Assembly (NCBI RefSeq): GCF_006265225.1
Contig: NZ_VDCS01000002.1
Coordinates: 1 to 64,000 of the forward strand
DNA from: Allotamlana fucoidanivorans
GTDB lineage: Bacteria > Bacteroidota > Bacteroidia > Flavobacteriales > Flavobacteriaceae
Length of the DNA: 64,000 nt
Direction: 5' to 3'
The translations under genes and the position numbers were made by a program. Below the pieces are notes generated by a model. It searched no databases. It was not told the DNA's origin and was given only the letters and a program-made list of their open reading frames with translations. This document shows, piece after piece, positions 38,801-45,040 of this stretch; positions within the stretch are counted from its first letter, which is position 1, and each line of letters starts with the position of its first letter.

Positions 38801-40687
38801 AATATAGGGTAAAACCTTTCCATCATTGGGACAGATGGGTAATAAATCAGCATAAGGAATTACAGGGTTTGTTTGTGCACTACCAAACGTAATAACGTTG
38901 AACGTTTCGTTTATAGACAAACAAGTAGACTGTGTAGTATTTTGTACATAGTATGTCCCTGTTTCTGTAACTGTTATAGATTGAGTTGTTCCAATAACAG
39001 GTGTTCCTGTTGGACTAGTAGACCATGAATAACTATCATAACCACCAGCAGCAGTAAGCTCTACACTATTACCACACAACACCTCTTCTTTGGTAAAATC
39101 ACAATTTGAGATGTCAACAATAAAATTGGTTGAACCAGGTACCCCTAAACATTCAGTGGTTGCAAAACTTCCTTCCTCTTCTATAATTGTAGGGTTAATC
39201 ACACCTCTATAGGTTGCAAAAGCTTGATTCTTTATTTCATTAGAACAGGCTTGACTCAAATCATAACAATTTGGTACAATTTGTATAGCCAAACGAATGA
39301 CAAATTTAGGATCACCAACCTCTACAGACCCATCTGGAATATTAAAAATAAGTGTTCTTGTAACGGGGTCATATGATTGTAATGTAGCACCTCCGGCATT
39401 ACTTAAATCTATGTCTGTTGAAGGATCAAAAACAATATTATCTGGAAGTACATCTTTCAGGGTAAATTGGGTTACATTATCATTACCTACACTTTGATAA
39501 GTAATTTCATAAAACAGATTTTGCCCTAATACAACATCGTCACCATCTATGTCTTCTCCAGATGTATTTGAAACCTTTTTGGTTAAGTCAATATCAGGAG
39601 AAATAATATCTACAGCAAAAACACTAAAAAATGCAAATATTGGATCGGCTTGTCCTCGAGCCACCTGTAGAATAAAACTTGCCGAAGAATCATTATTTTT
39701 TATATATTCAGGTTCAGATCCCTTGATTTCTAAAAAGCCTGTATCATAACCTAAAGTATTTTCACTAAAAGGATTTCTTGGATGGGATACACCGTTTTCA
39801 TTTTCTATAACCGATCCAAAAAACTTATTAGCTGTTCTAAACGGAGTGGTTACCTCTTTACCGTTAATCTCTAGCTTGGTAGCACGTTTGGTTCTATCGC
39901 CATCTAAGGCAGCATAGGCAAATTGAAGATCGATGGCTCCAACAGGAGGTGTTGAAAAACCAGTAACAGGAACCTCTTCATAATGACCGTCATAAATATG
40001 ACTAAATCCATCAAACACATTAAAAGACTTCGTGTGAAGATTCGGGTCTTCGTAAATTACAAAAAGCGTCCACCCCGCTGATAAACCTGTGGAGTAATTT
40101 GAACCGAGACTTGCGGTAACATCAGCCACCGTGTAAGTACCTTCTAAATCAGACAAACCAGATAATAAATCAGTAACTTCTGCGTAACATGCATAGGGTG
40201 TATTTCCAGGTTCATTAGGTTCAGACACAATTGGATTTGAAATGGCATCATAAACAAGCTCACCAGTAATATTGGTATATGTTGAACTTCCAGGAAGTTT
40301 AAGTTTTACTTGATTGATACTTGATCGGTCACCACTTTGTAGAACAGCTCCCCAATACAGTGCAGCATAGGCCACCCTATAACATGTGGTAGCACTTCCA
40401 TCTTCTTGATCATGTAATAGTAAATCGGCACTACTGGAGCTAAACGTTGACGCATCATTATCAATATCAATATACTGCATGGAGATATCTTGATTGTCTT
40501 GACTTAAATCATTAAAAGGCTGATTATCTTTTCCTAGAATACTATTACCCACCACAAGCATGCTTCCTCTTACTTCTATGTTTTTCCTTAGAGTAAAAGG
40601 CTTATAGGTTTGTGCCATACTGCCAAAAGACACAAACAATGAGAATAATACAACGTATACTAGATTGTGATAAGTAGGTTTATTCAT
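26870..40687 (-). CDS. sprB: SprB-like giant gliding-motility adhesin
   Basis: This 4605-residue surface protein (F. johnsoniae SprB is about 6500) starts with a signal peptide (VVLFSLFVSFGSMAQ) and a unique N-terminal domain. A DUF11-like domain at residues about 362-470 (DIDLTKKVSN...LPDNIVFDP) and an Ig-like cysteine region follow. Then come some forty SprB repeats of 75-95 residues with the pattern xxVxCxGxxDGxIxVxxxGGxxPYxYS...LxxGxYxVxVxDxxGC. A non-repeat jelly-roll-like domain occupies about 1190-1400. The last 85 residues (NYFTPNDDGNLDKWGP...GDYWYVVKLND..GHFTLYR) are the gliding-associated T9SS type B sorting domain. The protein should be carried along the cell surface by the gliding motor. 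Upstream sprC and sprD and downstream sprF complete the locus. The hundreds of cysteines, about two per repeat, fit intra-repeat disulfides. Confidence 0.93.
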   Translation of the reverse strand: MNKPTYHNLVYVVLFSLFVSFGSMAQTYKPFTLRKNIEVRGSMLVVGNSILGKDNQPFNDLSQDNQDISMQYIDIDNDASTFSSSSADLLLHDQEDGSATTCYRVAYAALYWGAVLQSGDRSSINQVKLKLPGSSTYTNITGELVYDAISNPIVSEPNEPGNTPYACYAEVTDLLSGLSDLEGTYTVADVTASLGSNYSTGLSAGWTLFVIYEDPNLHTKSFNVFDGFSHIYDGHYEEVPVTGFSTPPVGAIDLQFAYAALDGDRTKRATKLEINGKEVTTPFRTANKFFGSVIENENGVSHPRNPFSENTLGYDTGFLEIKGSEPEYIKNNDSSASFILQVARGQADPIFAFFSVFAVDIISPDIDLTKKVSNTSGEDIDGDDVVLGQNLFYEITYQSVGNDNVTQFTLKDVLPDNIVFDPSTDIDLSNAGGATLQSYDPVTRTLIFNIPDGSVEVGDPKFVIRLAIQIVPNCYDLSQACSNEIKNQAFATYRGVINPTIIEEEGSFATTECLGVPGSTNFIVDISNCDFTKEEVLCGNSVELTAAGGYDSYSWSTSPTGTPVIGTTQSITVTETGTYYVQNTTQSTCLSINETFNVITFGSAQTNPVIPYADLLPICPNDGKVLPYIFLCGGNDTRNITTGISDAVSIIWEKLDETSCAAVAVEDCANEDPGCTWNQIATGPNYTADTAGQFRIVINYPGGCFAQFYFNVYSNLLTPTISAQDILCTTPGQVVVGNVPSGYEYSLDANGPFQPSNTFDVTTPGYYTVYIRQVGVDTNPCIFETPSIYVRDRDFSVTTSVTQPGCHDGTGSIQLAVNNALPQYNYSISQGGTLVNSVGPILASDYTFSGLNPGTYTVNVTTDDGCTYTEDIDIIAPPLLEVTAAITKPLTCTDGEITVYPTGGTPPYYYFVNSTTDFQTNPEIVVSTAGVYNITVVDSNNCSADAVITIDEIPAPDFSVSQTNILCNGDNSGSISFNVTNANGYTINYSIDNGTTFTSNPNFYSLAAGTYQTLISYALNGEACFSVAEDIVITETPNAVTASGGVSELAGCGPNGEGRVRITNPQGGTPPYEYSFDNQSTWTSDNEAYVAPGTYTLYIRDANECMFAMPGIVLEPEPEAPSINISDVDYNCDGTGNTTVTVNNSSSNSYSYGYLIDGVENPNLADPQTFLNVSEGSHTISVTYKLETVPTFSNLLNEDFGSGAPTTTSGIASAYCFNDQRINGPYSCGTRSVEDNQYSVASFFWRSDDPNANNTGAWYHFSDHTTNGTDPDGRFLLVNIGSAAGPYGVLYSKPINDVIPNQDIQVDLYVANLMRAVKADRDDPDFRIQLVDGSGNVIAEDYTGIVPKNEQWNFRSLTLNPGNNTSLTFVIRSGSVQYYGNDALIDDISVYQLPKTCIEQVDFPFIIDPGQAFSAEIVSTSDVTCSSAGDGSITIAAQNFDATNGYQYSIDGGATWSTTTTSPYTISNLTEGAYNVVVRYDAASNGLCESTLQAEITAPSPLSVSATTTPVTCLDGSTVTASATGGTPTYTYELLDASLNVINTFPANGILTNVPAGDYTVRATDANGCLATTTISLVTPTAPTASIVNADYCYDVANGATLEVLASGGQTPYEYSVNGGTFQSSAVFNNLTPGSYVFTVRDAYGCEFTLPAETIAAQVNISATLTKELDCTASPDAVISGTISDGYAPYTVTLIQGSGTVNLSGNTFTLTTGVDGAYQFQVTDANGCTAVSNVITVNPIENPTATTTTVNPSCNGSSNGSVQIVPSGGVGPYTFSFDGSPFTTTSLYTGLVANVTYAYQVQDANECIFNGTVTLTEPTTLVASASATAFSCAPDNTKQSSTVTIAVPTTGTAPYTYSFNGSGYSATNTLIVNDNGTDQTIDYAVQDANGCTDSGSLTISALNPPTDLDFSATVVTCDNTTATVTLTATNGVGVLTYEIISPIVIAPQTSNTFPGLAPDTYVFRVTDENGCYYTESFVIEPVTPIAITALKLSDVLCFGGNDGAAQFEVFNATNFTYTINGGSVQAGVNPIPLSNLIAGTYTVEVTDTDTGCIADASVTIDEPTNAVSATATATNVHCNNFESQITVTASGGTPNYTYAAVISGSSAPTAFDYGSSNVITVDTNNGANLVWDVYVKDANGCTEPTPTTVTITPDTLPSVTAPIVDNQCDVSSGFTFTVSATDGVPPYSYSINGGASYQSSPTFTVNAAGSYTVTVRDANGCTGTATTATEVFEPITVDALLTKDLTCSAPAEATIDGTISGGNAPYSVAIIQGTGTAPVVSGNTFSFSTSTADDFQFEITDANGCTQQTGVITVSDTVDPVILNVTQTQDISCNGEETAAIQVNIDTNFGFPPFVINVHNDDTGTDYGTQTSGLPAGDYTVTVTDARGCDDTETITINEPDAIVPTYHAEPITCIGAGISKGSVIIDSVTGGTAPYNYFVTGTNSYSNSELNATGSTSVSFDVVDFGLYQINIVDANGCSVLIQDVLVASPPDDLDIMVSSPPADCSTGGSATVTIGTPLSGSGPYHFAIYTGPGMTYTAPTTAPWQDEDSPESTTFTNLIPGATYTFIVYDEGTQCYYYETADTAIPTNSTLNVSSLMPNNITCVGSANGNVSFDINSTYGTPTDISYEVLDSQSLQSLVPVISGTGTVPANGTLSVSNLGNLDFGNYVVVITEQTGATNAGCSIASDDFNITESAIELNLSASSTRNENCNELGLITAIASNGTAPYEYQVVLDGNAPADTDWASSNTFERAEGLYDVYVRDAYGCIKKVDVTVVLDAQPTINPAAQQCFDGTAFSITLSGTTFNGNATYSIGGAYQTGPNFTLSAAGTYDLYIKDDNGCTATTTYTINPPLLLDAILDVDLTCTNDAQISLTASGGTGTYNTYEVSTNGGSSWSTIAGTTYTATTDDTYLFKVIDSQSCEAISNEITVTPNTTPTLTYSKRDVTCNGGADGSIIVTAANGIAPYEYSNDGGATWQASNVFSGLAQGVYDIQVRDSKDCLSGITQVTIIEPTLVGGTGALTQSLSCGSGNVTQPALVTISANGGTAPYTFSFDGGINYSSTNTYTTYNSGTVTAWVKDANGCVIAAPIDVVIPALDVPTDLDFASNPITCNDPTTDVILTATDGVGVLTYEIISPVTVAPQASNVFTGLTPNTYTFTVTDENGCYYTESYTIEPVTNITVSGLLISDALCTGDSNGAVDFTVANYASAYTVTLLSGTGTISQSGGTVSLTNLVADTYTIEVTDATTGCTDQATIVVSEPTTITLAEIDNINANCNFGAQVTVQATGGTSPYEYAFVVDSATPTNLNYANSASAILDPATSTDWDVWVRDANGCTDMIDVTITTDPLPTVTVPSISDNQCNLNGDPFTFTVTSPTGIAPFSYSIGTGFQTSPTFTVSTPGTYNVIVMDGNGCTATMPTPIEIYPTLDLNVAATTLPSCSDDDGVITVTGTGGSGNYSYAISPNTGIVSGNVISGLAAGSYTVTITDIDTGCDNTAPVILEAPTPVTFTTTPTDVSCNGSTDGTITVNLPATNDNPIYTYSLDGGVTTQTSNVFTGLAPGTYNVTVTSGRNCTLTQQETVGEPNVIVVPAPTVIEYACTPDTNAANFATITVSGVTGGSNNYTIYEFYRDGNLVQSSSNNVYTEADLLGGNYTITVYDDHGCSGTTSAVIAPYVELEEINITIDNAITCLNDEDITVSATTTGGSANLQYTVAGVNVSYNQTNTTGNFTGLIVGNYTITVENLDTGCSLQTTHYVNVPNTFELEVESITDVTCFSDNDGSITFTLIDQVPTPTNDAGPFTYEVLDALGAPVQTGTSANAGPLTINGLPSGTFTINATLTNAPFCTVSTNATITAPNAPLEITESHTEITCNGNDGTISAIGSGGWPGAYEYQLMLNGSELIAFGTQYNFTGLAAGNYMVNVRDSQGCVASATVVLADPLPIAAIITPSTTMLSCFGDTNASITVSSPTGGQGSNYTYTLNRVSPVANSSGPQISNVFTDLGAGTYNVIVTDGYNCSFTTTDVTITEPSEIVASLVKTTNPTCLTQASLTLSATGGTGPYEYSSDASLSNPLGTFTTDITFTVVPGTYRYYVRDANGCTSVVSNDILVEELPELIVTLDKTNATINCAGDSTGVIVAEAQGGLGNYVYTLQDDSGNDVTPVTQDSPGVFTELPIGRYQVYVESGDCDVTSEVVEITEPSAPVTAQLSITDVTCNGANDGMVEITASGGTGIIKYAISPQMDQFFDEPIFDNLLAGDYQIIVQDELGCYILLDFTIDEPLPVMLSIVPNSILPEVCSGDLDGAFSIEISGGSLPYSVSLDDINGVYTTGGMTQTQFDFDNLAGGDHIVYVRDAEGCESEWNITFPESVFIDPQVEVVYGCVNNNLSTNTVTVSTDASIDANDLDYSLNGGPYQSSNVFIDVPAGVGHYISVRHTNGCEKVTSDFDIEQYDPLVLAIDDGEINQIVATATGGAEPYEFTLNGESYGTESSFYIYASGDYTVTVTDANGCQVSATRYFEYIDVCIPNYFTPNDDGNLDKWGPGCADQYKDLTFDIFDRYGRKIASLRVGDKWDGKYNGQELPTGDYWYVVKLNDPKDDRDFVGHFTLYR
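28590..38045 (-). repeat. Higher-order (~1.75 kb, seven-unit) repeat within sprB
   Basis: Repeat types recur in a fixed order: an LTC unit, a CNG unit, a CAPD-like unit, a DLDF unit, a SITF-like unit, a long YEY unit and an NQC unit. LTC-type units start near 38045, 35715, 33965, 32120, 30400 and 28590. Spacing is about 1.72-1.85 kb, except for the first interval, which contains the inserted jelly-roll domain. Boundaries are approximate. Confidence 0.7.
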
Positions 40688-41016
40688 AGTGGTTAGTTTT
40701 TAATCTTTTCCATAATAGGGCGATATGAAAAAAAATGTAATCCCCTTTTTTGACATCTAAATTGTCTACTCTGCACAAAAACTCTTACTAAAAGTCATTT
40801 CATCTGTTTTATGTGCATTTCGTCGATGTAAATATCGTAAAAAAAATTGGACTACAAACTAAAACCACGGAAATTAAGTATCATTTACCGTTAATTCTTG
40901 TATTTCAACTGTGATATTAAAATAAAAGTAAGATTAATAATGTTAAAATAAAGAGTTTCTACATGTATAGCAATGTAGAAACTCTTAATAAATAGGTTTT
41001 AAAACTCTTGAAGTAC
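40688..41016. other. Intergenic region between sprD and sprB
   Basis: These 329 bases have no gene. They hold the strong hairpin after sprD and the presumed leader of sprB. No exact TAnnTTTG box was found on the minus strand, so it remains open whether sprB is read by read-through or from its own promoter. Confidence 0.6.
40951..40986 (-). terminator. Strong hairpin between sprD and sprB
   Basis: AAGAGTTTCTACAT (40951-40964) and ATGTAGAAACTCTT (40973-40986) pair perfectly over 14 bp with an eight-base loop. Read on the minus strand, TTATTTT follows. It lies 30 bases after the sprD stop. Confidence 0.85.
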
Positions 41017-43446
41017 TTAGTTTTCTATTTTTACAATAGACATTTTTGCATTATAAGGTTGACTACCTTTCGCCTCATGGGCTCGCTGTGCCTGATCTAG
41101 ATTATCGTATTGTTGATAATAGATATAGTATTTGCTTGTATTAACATCATAAAAGAAATCTATATTAGTTTCACCAGCCGCAACAGCTTTGGCAATAAAC
41201 GCATCTCGCTTATTCACATCAGAATGGACTGCAACCACTAAATAATAGCCGCTATTAACATGTTTAACGTCTTTAACGATAACAATATTGTTTAATTCTT
41301 CACCTGAATCAAAATCAGATGCTTTTAGAGGTGTTTCACTTAGTGCGGTATTATTTTTAATTCTACTTAATGCAGCTCTGTCCTTCTTATATCTATCTTC
41401 TTCATTATCGTATAAAGCTCTCTTTATTCTGCGTTTTCTTTCAACTTCAGTAGCTTCGTTTATTTTATCAAGTTTTTCTAGTAATTCCTTTTTCGTCTTT
41501 ATAATCTCTAATTGGTCATTTTTAAGAGATTCAATTTTCTCTTGAAAGGCCATATTAACTTGATCATTTTTGTTTCTTACCTTTTTAAGACGCTCATTAT
41601 ACAATTCTTGTAAATTATTAATTTTTTCTTCTTGAACATTAATTGCTTGATCTATTTGTAAGCTTATTGCTTTGATTTGAGCATTTTCAGCCGATACGCT
41701 CTTAAATGCTTTTGGTGCTTGATAAATGCCTTGTTCGCTTAAATCATTCTCTTCTTTTAAATCGATAAGATCTTTTTGTTTTACATCAATTCGTTCAATT
41801 AACTGCGTTATTAATTCTTGTTGTGCATCTTTGGTATCATTGGCTGATTCAGTAATATCTTTCAATTCTTCTACACCCTCTCCTTGTAATACAGGCTCCT
41901 CAACTTTATTTGCAGTTTCGGTAGCAGTATTTATTTGTGCTTGTTTTTCTTCTTCCGCTTTTTGAAGTGCTAGGGCTTCAGCTTGTCTAGCAGCTTCTTG
42001 TTGTTTCAACAGCTCTTCTTCCTTAATTCTAGCTGCCTCAGCTATTTGTGCCTGTTTTTCTTCTTCAGCCTTTTGACGTGCTAGGGCTTCAGCTTGTCTA
42101 GCAGCTTCTTGTTGTTTCAACAGCTCTTCTTCCTTAATTCTAGCTGCCTCAGCTATTTGTGCCTGTTTTTCTTCTTCAGCCTTTTGACGTGCTAGGGCTT
42201 CAGCTTGTCTAGCTGCTTCTTGTTGTTTCAACAGCTCTTCTTCTTTAATTCTAGCTGCATCAGCTATTTGTGCTTGTTTTTCTTCTTCAGCCTTTTGACG
42301 TGCTAGGACTTCTTGTTCTGCTTTCGAATCTTTTGTTTCTGTCCCCAGATGTACAGGAATGACTGCTGCTCCACCACTTTCGGTAACAACATTCTTTTTG
42401 TTTACCTCTTTAACCGATGTATTTGTTGCAGTTTTATTCTTTCTAGGGTCTGGTTTTGTGTGAACTACACGTCTATATTTCTTTTTATCTTGAATGAGCA
42501 ATGCTTGTTCATCATCATCACCGCTATAATTATACCTGTTGTTATTTTTAAATTTGTAGGCTAAGGTTATGTCATGTGAATGCCCTAAAACAGATATATC
42601 TCCTATAGCTTTTTCAAAATTGTACTCTATGGCTATTTGTGAACTTATATTGAGTCCTATTCCTGCTGAGAAACCATAAAAAGTACTATATCCTACTTGC
42701 CCCCAAAGTCCTTTAGGAACGGTTAACATAGCAATACCAGAGATAACCGTTTGATTCTTTTTGAACTCAGATCGTACTAATGCCGAAAATTTGCTTTCGT
42801 CAAAAAAGCCGCGCCCTTCCATATATCCTGTGTACATGGCGTGTACTTGTAGACTTTGCTCTGGGTTCTCTTCAATGATTTTTGAAGTTGTTAGATTATA
42901 CGCCACAACATTGTTTAAAGCAAGTCCAAAATCAACAAAGTCTGTACCGTAATTTATACCTGGATTTATGGCTATAACCGTATTTGAAGGTATATTATTT
43001 AAAGAAGGGTCTGGAAAATTAGTAACCACCTTGCCCTCATTAATACCACTTTTATAAAACGCTACATTTAAACCAAATGTTAAATTGTTAAACCGATTTA
43101 AAGCGGCATTATAAGCCACATTCAAGTTAGCACCAAACGTATTTAACACTCCGTAGTTTTGCTGAAACAAACTTAAACCTGCACCAATATTTTCTCTAAA
43201 TCTTCCTGAGTATCCAAATAGATAGGTTTGCGGCGCATCATCAAATTGTACCCACTCCCGTTTATTGTAAAAACTTATATACTTATTTTGCTCTCTTACA
43301 AAACTAAATGTGGGGTTAATGAATTGTCTGTTGAATTTTAGTGATGTTCGTATGGGAACATGATAAGCAACCACGCCATCTTCTTGTGCAAAAAGGTTTT
43401 GAACCATGCAAAAAAATAGTATAATATGTAAAATATACTTGGTCAT
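41017..43446 (-). CDS. sprD: SprD: PorP/SprF-like barrel with coiled-coil and SPOR-like C-terminus
   Basis: A signal peptide (HIILFFCMVQNLFA) is followed by a PorP/SprF-type outer-membrane region (residues about 20-300; FINPTFSFVREQNKYISFYN, YAGR-like FGYSGRF, and AIEYNFEKAIGDISVLGHSHDITLAYKF near its end). A long charged coiled coil follows. It contains three and a half copies of a 37-residue unit beginning RQKAEEEKQAQI, then a second heptad region (ERIDVKQKDLIDLKEE...). The last 85 residues (GYYLVVAVHSDVNKRDAF...YYIYYQQYDNLDQAQ) look like a SPOR-type domain. Order and architecture match SprD of the sprCDBF operon, which supports SprB-dependent gliding. It starts two bases after sprC. Confidence 0.85.
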   Translation of the reverse strand: MTKYILHIILFFCMVQNLFAQEDGVVAYHVPIRTSLKFNRQFINPTFSFVREQNKYISFYNKREWVQFDDAPQTYLFGYSGRFRENIGAGLSLFQQNYGVLNTFGANLNVAYNAALNRFNNLTFGLNVAFYKSGINEGKVVTNFPDPSLNNIPSNTVIAINPGINYGTDFVDFGLALNNVVAYNLTTSKIIEENPEQSLQVHAMYTGYMEGRGFFDESKFSALVRSEFKKNQTVISGIAMLTVPKGLWGQVGYSTFYGFSAGIGLNISSQIAIEYNFEKAIGDISVLGHSHDITLAYKFKNNNRYNYSGDDDEQALLIQDKKKYRRVVHTKPDPRKNKTATNTSVKEVNKKNVVTESGGAAVIPVHLGTETKDSKAEQEVLARQKAEEEKQAQIADAARIKEEELLKQQEAARQAEALARQKAEEEKQAQIAEAARIKEEELLKQQEAARQAEALARQKAEEEKQAQIAEAARIKEEELLKQQEAARQAEALALQKAEEEKQAQINTATETANKVEEPVLQGEGVEELKDITESANDTKDAQQELITQLIERIDVKQKDLIDLKEENDLSEQGIYQAPKAFKSVSAENAQIKAISLQIDQAINVQEEKINNLQELYNERLKKVRNKNDQVNMAFQEKIESLKNDQLEIIKTKKELLEKLDKINEATEVERKRRIKRALYDNEEDRYKKDRAALSRIKNNTALSETPLKASDFDSGEELNNIVIVKDVKHVNSGYYLVVAVHSDVNKRDAFIAKAVAAGETNIDFFYDVNTSKYYIYYQQYDNLDQAQRAHEAKGSQPYNAKMSIVKIEN
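41945..42310 (-). repeat. 111-bp tandem repeat in sprD (37-residue coiled-coil unit)
   Basis: A block starting near 41960, 42071, 42182 and 42293 recurs every 111 bases with very few differences. It encodes an Ala/Glu/Lys/Gln-rich helical unit. The near-identity at DNA level implies recent expansion or gene conversion. Confidence 0.9.
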
Positions 43447-43448
43447 AA

Positions 43449-44906
43449 CTATTTTACAATGGTTATTGATCCCCTTTTTATTATACCATCAGACGTTTCA
43501 ATAACGTAATAATAAATAGGGTTAACGTTTGAAAATTCAATTTGTGACTGCGGCCAGTCATTAAGATAGTTTGTGGTTTTTAAAACAATTTCGCCCTTAG
43601 GACTTAATATGGTTACCGATGTATTTGTACCCTCTACATAGGCTTGTGGTATTATCCAGGTATCGTTTATACCATCGGCATTAGGGCTAATGAGATTAGG
43701 AATATTAGCTACATCGGGAAACGGTGTTCTTACATTAAAAACTAAATCACTAGAAGCTATACAGCCCATAGTTTGACTTACTTTTACTTTATAACTTCCT
43801 GGTTCAGAAACGGTATAAGCACTTGTTGTTGCGCCTGAAATAACGGTATTATTTAAATACCATTCAAATGTTGGATTGGTTGCAGAAGTGGTTACTATAA
43901 CCGATATAGTTTCGCCTTCATGAATAATATTATCTTCCGAAACATTTAGACTACTTGAAAACCCTGTATTATCTAAATCTATAGAGGCACTTGTGCTGCA
44001 ATTTCCTAAATCAATGCTTACAGAAAATACGCCAGACTCATTTGTTTCATACGTTTGATTGGTAGCGCCATCTATACGCTCACCATCCTTAAACCATTGA
44101 TATCCTTCTCCATTGATTGTACTTAAAGTAGTGCCACCTTCTGAAATACAATAGGGATTTCCTTTACTAGAATTTATACTACTAGAAACACCCGAAGACG
44201 CTTCTGTAATCGTGACTCTATTTGAATAGGAATTGGATGTACAACTACCATAATTCGTTTCTACAAAATAGGTACCCGATTCTGTAACATTTAAACTTTC
44301 TCCTGATGCTACAAACTCTTTTAGAGTTGAGCTAGTTTCTTTATACCAGTTGTAGGTTAAAGAAGGATATTGTAAAGGAGAATCATTGTCTGGACCTCCT
44401 GGATTATCAATAGTTAAAATATAACTTCCTCCAGCACAAAAGCTTCCTGTTTCAATAAGATTATTTATAGAAAACGGACTGTCTTGATTTTTATAATAAG
44501 CTGCAAAATCTACTGACCCTGTGCTTGTAGCAGCTGGAGACGTACTCTTTATTCTAACTTTATATGATTCGCCTGAAACCGTAACGGGCATAGAAAAAGG
44601 GATACTCACAGGATTAGTGGTGAACTCTGCTACACCAGTAGTGTGAATGACTTCTGCATTTGCAAAACTACCATCACTATCTGATAACTCAATAATAAAT
44701 TGATTTGAAGCCTCCAGCCCATCTTCAGGAGAAAACGAAAAATTAACATAATAGGTATTAAATGAAGGGCTTGCACAAGCCTGAGTAAACCCTAAATTAG
44801 GCTTGCTTATTACTAATTGCCCTTGAGAAGTACTTGTAAAAAACAAGGTTATGATGCAAATAATATGATAGAACTTAAAACTTCTCATGTCCATAATTTT
44901 GGTCAA
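43449..44906 (-). CDS. sprC: SprC: secreted Ig-like repeat protein with T9SS type B sorting domain
   Basis: This 485-residue protein has a signal peptide beginning around MRSFKFYHIICIITLFF. The annotated start includes six extra residues, and the methionine at 44888 is an attractive alternative. The body holds several Ig-like or PKD-like modules with paired cysteines (CTSNSYSNRVTI, EWYLNNTVISGATTSAYTV). The C-terminal 90 residues (NLISPNADGINDTWIIP...ILSPKGEIVLKT...YYYVIETSDGIIKRG) are a gliding-associated type B sorting domain. By size, domain content and position it corresponds to SprC, first gene of the sprCDBF operon. It probably lies at the cell surface and aids SprB. Confidence 0.82.
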   Translation of the reverse strand: MTKIMDMRSFKFYHIICIITLFFTSTSQGQLVISKPNLGFTQACASPSFNTYYVNFSFSPEDGLEASNQFIIELSDSDGSFANAEVIHTTGVAEFTTNPVSIPFSMPVTVSGESYKVRIKSTSPAATSTGSVDFAAYYKNQDSPFSINNLIETGSFCAGGSYILTIDNPGGPDNDSPLQYPSLTYNWYKETSSTLKEFVASGESLNVTESGTYFVETNYGSCTSNSYSNRVTITEASSGVSSSINSSKGNPYCISEGGTTLSTINGEGYQWFKDGERIDGATNQTYETNESGVFSVSIDLGNCSTSASIDLDNTGFSSSLNVSEDNIIHEGETISVIVTTSATNPTFEWYLNNTVISGATTSAYTVSEPGSYKVKVSQTMGCIASSDLVFNVRTPFPDVANIPNLISPNADGINDTWIIPQAYVEGTNTSVTILSPKGEIVLKTTNYLNDWPQSQIEFSNVNPIYYYVIETSDGIIKRGSITIVK

Positions 44907-45040
44907 TTAGCCTTCACTTGAGATACAAGCCTATTTATAAAGTGTAAATATCACTTTATAAATAGTCCTGTTTTAATATTTAGTTTGAATAGATTGACGT
45001 GATTGAGATAGGTAGGTAATCCGTAACTAGCAAAACTTTT

